Below, piece after piece: positions 13,101 through 22,859 of a stretch of 64,000 nt of DNA. The position numbers and the translations under genes are program-made. Origin of the DNA: Lepidurus packardi (Eukaryota; Arthropoda; Branchiopoda; Notostraca; Triopsidae); contig JAKZAN010000006.1 in NCBI GenBank assembly GCA_023053545.1, positions 10,758,351 through 10,822,350 of the forward strand, written 5' to 3'. How positions within the stretch are numbered: the first letter of the stretch is position 1; every line of letters starts with the position of its first letter. The notes beneath the pieces were generated by a model. It ran no database searches. It was not told the origin of the DNA and saw nothing but the letters and a program-made list of their open reading frames with translations.

Positions 13101-13652
13101 GCCCTTTTCTCGGGACGTCTGGTGCTCTTTTTCTGCGTCTTTTTTTCTGTCTGAAAGACTCGCAGCAAGTCCAAGCCCGCGGTGCAGGTTTTATCTCTCA
13201 CGCACGCCAGGCCTACTGCATATAGGAAGCATAGGCAGCTCCGGGCCAGGTCGATAAACGCTAGAAGAGTAGTCCGAATTTAAAAGAAAACTCGTAATAA
13301 AAAAGGAAATACGTCTCGGCCTATTTTTAAAGCTTTGCCCGCGTTGCCTCCGTTTCACCGCAACTGCGTTTGCCTTGGACATAAAATGGAAACGCAACAA
13401 AGCAAAAGAAACGCCACAATGAATCTTTCACACGTGTGCACCAAATCGACCTTTGGCTAGGGACGAGAACGTGCTCAACGTTCGTCTAACCGTAAATCAT
13501 ACAAGGTCTTAGCACTTCCCATCCAAATCCATAACCGCGTTCGTCTCGCACCTTCGGCTTGAACTTTGACTAGCCACACTTGCTCGACTTGGGCTTAGAA
13601 ACGTTCGTTTGTAGCCTCAACTTTGACAGTTTACGGAAGTCGACTTGGAAGA

Positions 13653-13674
13653 ACTTTCAAGTCGACTTGAAAGT
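13653..13674. repeat. Perfect 22-bp palindrome centred on GTCGAC
   Basis: The sequence reads the same on both strands. Its core is TTCAAGTCGACTTGAA, extended by ACT on the left and AGT on the right. Further out, a weaker inverted pair, AAACGTTCGTTT near 13599 and AAACGAACGTTT near 13684, encloses it. Similar AAGTCGACTT words recur in the repeats at 14.1 and 14.6 kb. Confidence 0.85.
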
Positions 13675-14131
13675 CTCGAGCCCAAAACGAACGTTTATAA
13701 GCATTGGTTTGCAATGGCTCCAACCCATGGGGTGGTTGCTTACGAAAATACACGTTACATGGATCAATTCCGTCCAGTGGGAAACACGATGGTCTACGAT
13801 CAACTTGGAAATGAAGATATCGTGCTTGACAGCAGTCACTTGCTTGCAGGGTTACGACAAACAAGTCTATATTTCTCTTCACCGTTTAAGCAAACCCATT
13901 TGGAGTAAACATAAATGCTACAGCTACTGTACAGAAACACATTAAAATAGGTTAAAAATACGACAAATCTTAAAAAAACCCACTAATTGTAAGCCTCCGT
14001 ATAGTGAACACATACACAATAATGCGCAAGAGGGCGGGGCAAAGTTGAAGTCTGGGCACATGAGTGCCTGTTATAGAATTGAGACCAACACTAAAAGGGG
14101 ACTTTTCAAGTCCAAGTCGACTAAATAGAAC

Positions 14132-14205
14132 GCTTAGAAGCCCGAAGTTTATCAATCTCGAACGCTTAGAAGCGCAAGCCTTGGAGTAGACTCTTAAGTC
14201 GACTT
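14132..14205 (+). repeat. Dispersed direct repeat, copy 1
   Basis: A roughly 74-bp unit running from GCTTAGAAGCCC through TCTCGAACGCTTAGAAGCGC to TTAAGTCGACTTT. It is clearly related to a second copy at 14551-14624 in the same orientation. It has no coding content. Confidence 0.75.
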
Positions 14206-14550
14206 TCGTCAAAACGAACTCGGCATTGGCTTCCTAGTGTCGTCTTTTAATTGTTGCTCATAGTTGTGCGTACTAACATTGCACTATTGCGCCCAAGTGT
14301 GTGTAGTGATATTTCATTGTTCGCGTATTGATATTTCATTTTCTAGTGATATTTCATTATTGGCCAGCAAGTAAAGAAGGCGTTCAGTTTGTAAGTTACT
14401 ATAAAGCAGTTTTGGAAAGTTTTACGCCGTGTCATCGTCTGATTGGATTGGATGTTAGTATCAAGGAAAAGGGATGTTGTCAAGTTGTAATTAAATTTTG
14501 CGTTAAGTTACAAAAGCGTTCTAGAGGCTATATTTATCGCTTTGTGTTTT

Positions 14551-14624
14551 GCATAGAAGCCCAAAGTTATTCATCTCGAACGCTTAGAAGCGCCAGTCTT
14601 GAAGTAGACTTGTAAGTCGACTTC
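14551..14624 (+). repeat. Dispersed direct repeat, copy 2
   Basis: Partner of the unit at 14132-14205. The shared core TCTCGAACGCTTAGAAGCGC is identical. The rest matches with scattered differences and ends in GTAAGTCGACTT. Confidence 0.75.
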
Positions 14625-14903
14625 AACTTTCATCCCCACTTACGATCCGAATCTATACTTTTAAACTGGACAATTCCCTTATTTTCTTGTAGTGGTTCTC
14701 CTTTTCCCTTCCAAGACAATCTCCTCTACCGAGCCTATGGTTATTTATATAGTAAGATAGTAAGTGTGAATGGGCACAGTCTGCTTCAGTTTCAGTCACG
14801 TGATTAGATCTTAAATGCCGGGACTATCCTAGTTATAAGATTTCCATGTCCGAATTTTCTGTGTTCAAGTTATATTAGGGAATTTAAAGACCAATCCATA
14901 TCC

Positions 14904-15255
14904 TGGCGAGTTTCGTGTTTTCGCATCCAACAAAACTGAAATGAAAAGCCGTCAAAGTTCCATCTTACCCATTCTTAGCATGCTATAACGAATATAAGAC
15001 CTTTCTATTGGAGTTATGTACTTCTATTAATATATTATTAACAAATAATAATGAAAATAGTATGAAAAGCAATATCTGATCAAATGTTTCCTTTTAAAAT
15101 AGTTTTTGAATGAAAAAAAAGAGTAAATGCATTGTTCATTTGTATACCCCGACCCTTTCTATGAAAAAATAAAGGGCGGTAGCAGGCTTGGTCCTACAAG
15201 CCGTATAAAAAATGAAAAATTGAGCAATTGCTTTGGAAAACCACGAAACTCGCCA
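14904..15255. mobile_element. Possible miniature inverted-repeat element (~350 bp)
   Basis: The left arm TGGCGAGTTTCGTG-TTTTC at 14904-14922 is matched by its reverse complement GAAAACCACGAAACTCGCCA at 15236-15255, with a single-base gap. The spacing suits a small non-autonomous DNA transposon. I see no clear target-site duplication, so this stays tentative. A second inverted pair (TTTTCCCGAACACTT / AAGAGTTCGGGAAAA, about 15270-15367) starts just outside it, around an ATT-rich loop. Confidence 0.4.
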
Positions 15256-15285
15256 AACTTGGAAAGAATGTTTTCCCGAACACTT

Positions 15286-15345
15286 GATATTATTATTATT
15301 ATTATTTGCAATAAATAATAATAATTATAACTATAATAAGAACAA
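15286..15345. repeat. ATT/AAT microsatellite inside a foldback
   Basis: A run of ATT repeats at about 15288-15306 is followed by AAT-rich sequence to about 15345. The whole is flanked by inverted arms (CCCGAACACTT, AAGAGTTCGGG), so the region can fold into a long AT-rich hairpin. Confidence 0.7.
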
Positions 15346-18151
15346 TAATAACAAGAGTTCGGGAAAAAACGAGTCGAGCGAATTTTCTTTTGGTTAATCA
15401 TGCTCTAAAACATATTTATTTCAGATAAACGTAAAGTTAATTGAGTTATAAATCTTAACCCAAACCCACCTCTTCTTCTATTGGAAGGGGGCTTTAAATT
15501 CTATACTTGCGCCAACTTACCACTCACTCGCTTCCTGTTGTTTTATTTCCTTATCGTCCTTACAGCTCACAGAATAGGAGACAGAACTTAAACTGTTTAT
15601 GTTATAGTGAACGGAAAGCCAAATGACAAAAAAAAAGAAACAGGTGGCGTCGCATTATACGATCATTTCGTCTTGTTTATAATCGCCCAATTACATAGTA
15701 ACGAACGCAATACGGATCATCTTGACAAAAAAAAACTATTCTTCAAAAAAAGATTGAGCTTTACATAGCCTCATACCTCTCCTATTCAACTGGAAAGTGG
15801 ACAAAAAGTTAGTTGATCTGACTTGTTCAAAGCCAAAGTTGAGAATGCTGACGGCCTGCGACATTATCCCATAGCCAGTCGAATCTTCGCGGCTGAGCAC
15901 TCTATGCGTGCACTATGCTCCCCTTAATGAGTAATCAACCAAAGGTACCATAATGGAAATTTCCTGTACTGCTTTCGGATTCTCAATCTCCCCTGCAACC
16001 TTCTCTCCCTCTCTCTCTTCGCAGTCAGGGACGTTGTCCTTTACTTTATGGACCAACAGTCGCCCCTCCCCCTGCTTACTGTTTTTAAGAATTTTGACCA
16101 GTTAATTAATAATACTAAAAATATTTTTAATAATAATAGACGTATTGAATGTTAGACATTCTTATCATTCTTCAGATGCATTTAGGATAACTGGTTAATT
16201 CTAAAGAACGTAAAATGAAATGAAAGCAAAGGAGTAAGCTGCAGTTAAGCAATTAATGGTAATAAAAGTAAGAATGTATCAGAAACCATTCAAAGAGTTG
16301 TATCTTCCTCTATTTCCATTTTTATTCTCAATATTAAAAAATATAAAAAAATATGAAGAAAGACTTTAAGCGAAATTCATTTAGGTTGAGGCAATGGCAT
16401 GTGACGGGTTAGTTGTTACGTCACTAAGCTATGGTAAAAGTGGAAGATTTGACTTGGACAATAGCAGAGGAACAGATTGCTATGGGAATCTGTTCAGAAC
16501 GTGATCAAATTCCAAACGTCTCATATTTTCAATACTTTATTGTAATATTTTATTAATCCTTCACTTTTACCTTTGCAACCTATTTCAACCAAAATATTCT
16601 ATAAATCCTTTGCTCTTATAGGAATAAGTCTAAAAACATAACTAACCAACTTTTAGGCCTATCAATAAAAAGGAGAAAGAATTCCAAACCTGCAACTTCC
16701 AGAAAAGTGGTGGCGGCTTTTTAGTTGAGCGCAGTGAAAAGCTATAAACGCCTAAGCTCGTCGCACTGAACGCCCGTAGTCAAGATGGCGGAAATTCGCA
16801 CGAAGCCGAGCAAAAATACAGCACGCATAGCCCCATAACAACAACCACCAGCGAACGTTTCTATCCAAACGCTCGGCCCAACTATGAAAAGGAGCTCTCC
16901 CCCACGGTTCTGGGCCAAGGTGCTGGGCCGGACTTGGCTGAGCCTCGCCCGCTTCCCAACTAAGCCTGACACATAGACCCATCCCCCCTCTTTGCTAACA
17001 ACAAAACTAGAGGTCGATGAGGTCGTTGGCGCATTCCGTGATCCCTCTATTAACTAGCAAGGGAGATAGGGGGGAGAGACAGGCCATAGCAAATCCCTAA
17101 CGCATATGATGGATCATCAATGCTTGTCCCACCCTCCATTTCCACAATTGCTTTTACTGGTTTACAAAAAAAAAGTTTTTCGGGGGATAAATCAGTTGCC
17201 CAACCAATAGCGAAAGCCTACCCCCCCCAGCAAACAGGCCACCGACACTTCTGTGCGGGTGAAGAACAGTCTCAAGGGGTTGTCGCCAAAACCTCGAAAA
17301 AGGCCTAAAAGCCTGTATGGTCCGAAACGTCCGCTAATCCGACCTAGACCAATAGCCAACTCGCCAGGATACCCCAAACCAAATTCCACTTTTTTTTAAA
17401 GACGCTGGAACCTTGGGATCCATTCTAGTAAACCGTGAAACTTCACTTATTATTCAGGAAATAATTCTTTTATATGAAAATATTTTTTATTAATAAAAAA
17501 ATACTAGAAACGTCTCCAAAGTTCAGTCAATCAAAGTCGGAGAAAATCTGGAAACTGCGCTTAGAAGCGGTTAAGATGACCAAAATAAAAAAGGAAAAAG
17601 TCACATGGGGTAGGTAGTGTGTGACTTTGACTCCCATTTCTTCCATGGGAGTTTCTATGTGCGCCAAAGGTGAACTTTAAGTCACAGTATATGGCTCTTC
17701 TAGTTCCTAAAGCACCACGTGCGCTTTTTTACCCTGTTTTTCATCTAAATGACCGCCCGGAAACTACGCATAACCTGAAGCGTTCTAATTTAGCTCGACT
17801 CCATTAATTTGGCACTGTGTGGGTGCTAGAACCCCTTTCTTGCGAGCTTCTGCGCCTACCACGATTCTGTTAAAACTTGCGAATTTCGCTTGTGTTAGCC
17901 CAAGTGCTTTTTTACAACATTCTAGCCTCAAAATTCATACCGGGGTGGCCGGTTTAAGGCGAAGCAAAAAATTGCACGTACAAAACGAACGAGTTCGGCC
18001 TGGGCTTGCCTGCGAGCGCATGGCCGGGGACGTGGCCGTAACAGCCGCAGCACAGTAAACCGCGTGGTGCTAAAGGTGAGTGCCGGGGCCGAAGCCATGC
18101 AAAGCCCGGGCGAAAGAACGAACGCCAGCGGGCTAGGCAACTGGCCTTGCC

Positions 18152-18283
18152 AAAATTCATCTAAAGCGCGTTTACACACCTGACAAAATTCACTGTTGCT
18201 CGTTTACACACCCTGATAAAATTCACTAAATCGCATTTACATATCCTAGAAAACTCACTAGAGCGCGTTTACACCCACACGGG
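18152..18283. repeat. Tandem array, four degenerate ~33-bp units
   Basis: The unit is roughly AAAATTCACTAAAGCGCG followed by TTTACACACCCTGAT. Four adjacent copies are recognisable, starting near 18152, 18185, 18218 and 18250, with substitutions in each. It is non-coding. Confidence 0.75.
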
Positions 18284-19399
18284 CGACTTTTTCGGTGCAA
18301 ACGCTATAGGCAGCGCTATATCTTACAGCACTATCGTTTTTTTAAAAGAAAAAGGGCGCCAGGTTCATTTTCAATGGCTTAGGTGAGCTGAAAAAAGCAG
18401 CTGTAAAGAAACTATGCTAAAGTTTGAAGGTAAGAAAAGGTTGAAAATGGGGAAAATGTGATTTTTTGTAAGTTAAGTGAAGTCCTACAGTAAATTAAAA
18501 GTCGAAACGGGCCAAACTTACCGTCTTACATTCGACACGCCGTGAGCCAGGCTTGCAGCTGTGAAAAATCCGATTGTCCGATGCTTTTGAAAACAACACA
18601 AGTCACTTCTGCAGCAAAACGTGCAACGAAAAATTCGTCAAAGGCGGGGGGGGGGGAATAAATTAAACGCAAAGGGAATTTGGCAGCACTAAAAGACCCG
18701 GTAGCACCAGTTGTTTCCAAAGTCTTGTGGCCCCCCAACTTGGCTAAACTGCGAATGAGACACTGTCTTTTTCTTCGGAAAATCGGTTCGCGGGCAGAGG
18801 ACGTAATAATATAAGGGGGATCACAATAATTCCAGTATAGTGTACTACAGAGCGAATGGTTTTTCGGCCGGGGCGAAAAGAAAATAAAAAAAATAAAAAA
18901 GGGCGAAAAAACGGGCGGGCGCTGGCAGGCGGGGGCGTGGCGGCGAAAAACGTATGTAAATATGAAAAATCGGGCAATGAGAAACTTAAAAATAGGTAAC
19001 ACAGCACAGCGGGCGAATAACACAGCCTCCCCCAAAAAAGATCGTCAAGTACAACTTCGCAAAAGCGGACACAACTGCAGAGGCGAGGACTTTGGCAAAG
19101 AAAGGCCTAAGCCATAGCCAGCCATGGGCTTTGGCGGTCTCGACACGACCCAAATCCGCACCGGCATCATGTCACTAATTCCACGCAGCTCACACACTTT
19201 TCTTGCATACTGAGACTCGGTGAAATATCTTACTCTTTTCCTTTTTTTCCTCCGGTGTGCGTCACTTCTTTCCGCTCTTTCGCTCTCAAGTGTTCACGTT
19301 TGCGCTCCCGACAAAGAAAAAAAAAGAACCCAATTCACGCCCTAATTAAGTGCCAAAATCGGACAAGAGCACCAAAAGAACGTCCACCTTCTACACACG

Positions 19400-20110
19400 G
19401 ATGTACGGCGTGTCCCAATCCTAACCAACTAACGCAAGGCACATCGGGGCTGGGAGTCTGGCGGGGCTGGCTCTGGCGTGAGCTCATGGGCTTGCTGGTG
19501 CTGCAGAGGGCCAACGGCCAACTAAAGTAGGCACAACTCGGATCCGCGTCCAGGATAGTTTAGCGCGTGACGCAATGCCTACGTATGCTGGACGGGGGAG
19601 CCGGGACTAGCGCTGCGCCGACCCGGGGCCAACTGCCCTGCGCGGCCCGAAAAAACGGGGGTGATACCGTCACACCAACTCCGCCTTGCTGCCTTTCGCC
19701 GAGGCCGGTGGGTGAGCCAACAAGCGCGCGGGGTGGAGGGAGAGACGGCCTACCGAAGGAAACGGTGAGCGGGTGGGGTGGGTGGTTTCCAGTGAGGGAG
19801 GGGGAGGCACACACACACACACAAACGCCACGCAGCAACACGGGGACTTGGGGACTCGGGCCCGGGACAACATACCCAAAGGAGCGGGTTACGCAGAAAA
19901 CCAGCCCGCTCTCTTTTCTTTTTTGTTGTCCTTTGCTTATTTTTGTTTTCTTCCCAGCGCCTCTGCATTTTTTTGTTCTGTCTTTGCGCTCCCAAACCCG
20001 CCTACCGGGAAGTTGGCGGGGTGGGAAGCGAGTGAGCGGGAAGAGGTGGAACCTGGGAAACGGGGGAAGACCGCGGTCTCTCCCGAACTGGAATCGGGAA
20101 ACTGACCGCT
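19400..20110. promoter_or_regulatory. GC-rich island, candidate promoter or 5' UTR region
   Basis: This stretch is clearly richer in G and C than the surrounding gene-free DNA. It is open in several frames on both strands without domain content. Its position upstream of the minus-strand BTB gene, whose first exon is not visible, makes it one candidate for a promoter or untranslated exon. There is no direct signal such as a defined TATA box or initiator, so the role is inferred only from composition and place. Confidence 0.25.
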
Positions 20111-20602
20111 AACTCGCATCTGTCTGCCAGTCATAACACGCGTGGCCAACTCACAGCAGACTGTTTTTTATGTTAATGCTCAACAAAGAGGGAAAACTAT
20201 ACGACATTTCATCTATGGGCCGAGGCTATAATACATCTTTTTCCTCATCCAAAAATAACCACGTACGTGTCGGTGGGTTAAGTTGGTTAGCAAAAAGAGT
20301 CTCCACTGTCGGTTCCTGGGCGGGTTTTGAGAACACGGGCGAACGAGGAAACTGCGAAGTGCCGATATTCCCATATTTTGTATGCCCCCGTCTTCCTTTT
20401 TTTTTTGTTGTTTTTTATTGCGTGTGCCTGGATCGTTCCAAGCTTCTACGTTTCAGCCTTGGTCGAAATCGATCTCGCCGTATTGGTATCACGAGGCACA
20501 TGCAATGGTAGTTTGGCCTGGGTCGCCAAAGCCCGAGCTGCGTTGTGCGGGCAAAAGAGCCCCCTCGGATGACTCTACTTTCGCGTTTGCGTGCAGAATG
20601 GA

Positions 20603-21610
20603 ATGGCAGGAGACAGACGCAACTCGCGGATAAAAGACGCGAGAAAGGAAATAAGTATACGGCGCGGCCGAATATTCACGCTCCCGCATGCAACGTGCAA
20701 TCGCAGCCCTCCAGCCAGCTGGACTGGAGGGGCTCTCTTTTTCTCTTATGGCCCAAGCATTTGCTCGGGCTCTTTATTATATTGCGTTCATTGCGTGGCC
20801 AGAGACTTGGGCTGCTTCCCCCTGCCTCACTCCTTTGAACCCCAGATGATTCGCACAAACGCCCCCAGAAATCGGAAGGTGAAAAAAACGGCTCTGCCTC
20901 CCTTTGCCCGAACCGAAAACTACGCAGCGGTCACACCAAGATCAACTGCCCATTTGCCAAGCCAGAAAAACTCACGGCCCTGCAAAACCCTAGCGAACTC
21001 CCCCGAGGGATGGGTTTCGCGACATGGCTGGTCTTCGCAAAAAATGAGGAAAAAAGTGGCCAAAAGAGAACGGGAGAAGGAAAAACTCTCTTTTTTGGTT
21101 CCTCCACTCTTTCAACTCTTTTCTTTAGCTTTGCTGAATTCTGGTTTGCCAAGCGAGCTCAACCGCCCAACTGCAATCCTTTATTGTCTGGTTTGGCAGG
21201 CTTGCAATTCCACCCAAAGTCTGTCCTTTTTTTTGCGAAACTCGTCTAGCTCCCGAACTTTGGCCTCCAAGAAAGCGCTGCTGCGAGAAACGGACTTACT
21301 GCGAGCGCTTGTCAAATTCTGCGAATTTAAGCAAACAAAAACTCGCATCGCAGCCAAGGCCTTGTTTCGAGTCTCGTACCTTGCGCTTGCCAAGAAGGTG
21401 ACAGCAAAAAGTGTCGTTGGTCAAAGCAAGTTTTGGGAAAACTTGACCCAAAAAATTAAACATGGCGTAAAGCACACACTAACGGTTTTTCTCAACTGCG
21501 ATGTTGAAAACGGCAACGGTAGAAAATGGGGAAAATTTTGTTATAGTACACTTTATCTCATTAAATTGGGAAACTTTATTACATTCTATTATACAATGTC
21601 TCTTCTATAG
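20603..21610 (+). CDS. Unexplained 335-codon open reading frame
   Basis: I do not recognise this frame. It is open for 335 codons from the ATG at 20603 to TAG at 21608-21610, unusually long for non-coding DNA of this composition. The predicted product is basic, with a Lys/Arg/Glu cluster (KKVAKREREKEK), no obvious signal peptide, no clear membrane segment and no family motif. No splice site partner, poly(A) signal or codon pattern clearly supports it. It could be a lineage-specific gene, part of an untranslated exon of the BTB gene, or chance. The composition of the translation argues for chance or non-coding. Confidence 0.15.
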   Translation: MAGDRRNSRIKDARKEISIRRGRIFTLPHATCNRSPPASWTGGALFFSYGPSICSGSLLYCVHCVARDLGCFPLPHSFEPQMIRTNAPRNRKVKKTALPPFARTENYAAVTPRSTAHLPSQKNSRPCKTLANSPEGWVSRHGWSSQKMRKKVAKREREKEKLSFLVPPLFQLFSLALLNSGLPSELNRPTAILYCLVWQACNSTQSLSFFLRNSSSSRTLASKKALLRETDLLRALVKFCEFKQTKTRIAAKALFRVSYLALAKKVTAKSVVGQSKFWENLTQKIKHGVKHTLTVFLNCDVENGNGRKWGKFCYSTLYLIKLGNFITFYYTMSLL

Positions 21611-22768
21611 TACAAGGATATGTTAAGTGCTTTCTTGGCCACAGTGCCCCAGTCCCTGGGCTGGCTTTCCAGGGTCCTTTGCAAATCCGCCTACCCGAGG
21701 CTCTAAAATGACCACGTCTATTGGTGGGTGCCAAATCGCAACAGCCAAGGGTAGGCCTTCTATTTGCAGGTCGAGTAGGCCCAGGCCCCCTTTACAGCGT
21801 TTCTGTTAGCACAGTTCTTATCTTAGCTTGTGATGGGGGGAAAAAAAGCTTTGGAGGTGTTTGCACTAAACAAAAGGCAATAATTCCCAGCCGGTACGTG
21901 CCCCATACTAGCTGTATAGCTGTACGGAAGCTGGATTTCATTTTTGCCCAAATTCACTGTTGCCCAATTTGAATTTCTCGCCAACGGCTAGTCGATATTC
22001 GTAACCTTTCAAGATTTCTTTGTTGTGAACACACGATTCACGAAATATAGGCGTTTTCTTCTTTTTTTTTTATGAAAACCGTCAGAGTGATTCTTCCTAA
22101 CGTTCTTCCCAGCCAGCCCACGAAACTTGGGCTGTCCAGTACGTATAGTCGGGATCCATCGGAAGGTGCCTAGCAGCTTGGTAGTTTGGAACTAGAAGAC
22201 TTTTAGTATTCTGTCGCTTCCAGAAGAATAGCACGATCGAAGACTATCACCTTGCCGGCGCAGAAATGGTGAAAAGTTAGAACTCATACAGCGTAAACAT
22301 GACAAATATACAAAGGGAAGACTACATAAACTTAAAATCAATAGTTATGATTAAAGTCAACTGAAATTTGAATGCATATAAAAGGAATCGACTCGAAGTT
22401 AAACTGGACTGAATCAAATGAAGAAAAACTGAAACGAAGAGGTTTTAAAAGTGAATTTGACGGAATTTCAGAATTCAGTCCATTCAGATCATCTAGAACC
22501 ACGGAATTCACAATTCATACCATTTCGGAATTCGAAATCAAGAAGCATCAGGACAACACGTAACTTAAGATATTTACAAAGGAATAAGTCTTCCTTTTAT
22601 GAATTATGGGTAATTTATTACGTTTACAACGGATCTTCGTCACAATGGAGCCACATTGTGAGGTAGCGATTATAGTTGAGACCAGAGCAATTCTTTAACA
22701 AACGTTAGTATTCTATAAATACAAATACAGTATTGATATAGAATTAATACAGAATTTATTATTTATTA

Positions 22769-22859
22769 TAATAGAGAATTTATTATAGCAATGAAAATGC
22801 AAATTCTGTATTATAACCCCAGAATTTGCACTTTTACTGATATAATAAATTCTCTATTA
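22769..22859. mobile_element. 91-bp AT-rich foldback (MITE-like hairpin)
   Basis: A left arm of about 40 bp (22769-22808, starting TAATAGAGAATTTATTATA) is matched by its near-perfect reverse complement at 22820-22859, around an 11-base loop with CCCC. This is typical of a short foldback transposon or a hairpin RNA template. AT-rich DNA around it repeats the word AGAATTTATTAT (22751-22762), suggesting a longer related structure. Confidence 0.6.

Larger units (their letters stand above)
10008..20110. other. Gene-free upstream region of the BTB gene
   Basis: No recognisable gene. The DNA is AT-rich with dispersed GC-rich patches (about 11640-11730, 12420-12560, 16780-16980). It contains short tandem repeats at 10074-10121 and 18152-18283, a palindrome at 13653-13674, a pair of direct repeats at 14132-14205 and 14551-14624, and an inverted-repeat structure at 14904-15255. 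Because the BTB gene's first coding exon starts at an acceptor (10007), one or more untranslated first exons must lie to the right, possibly in this region. The open frames seen here do not resemble protein families I know. Confidence 0.55.
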
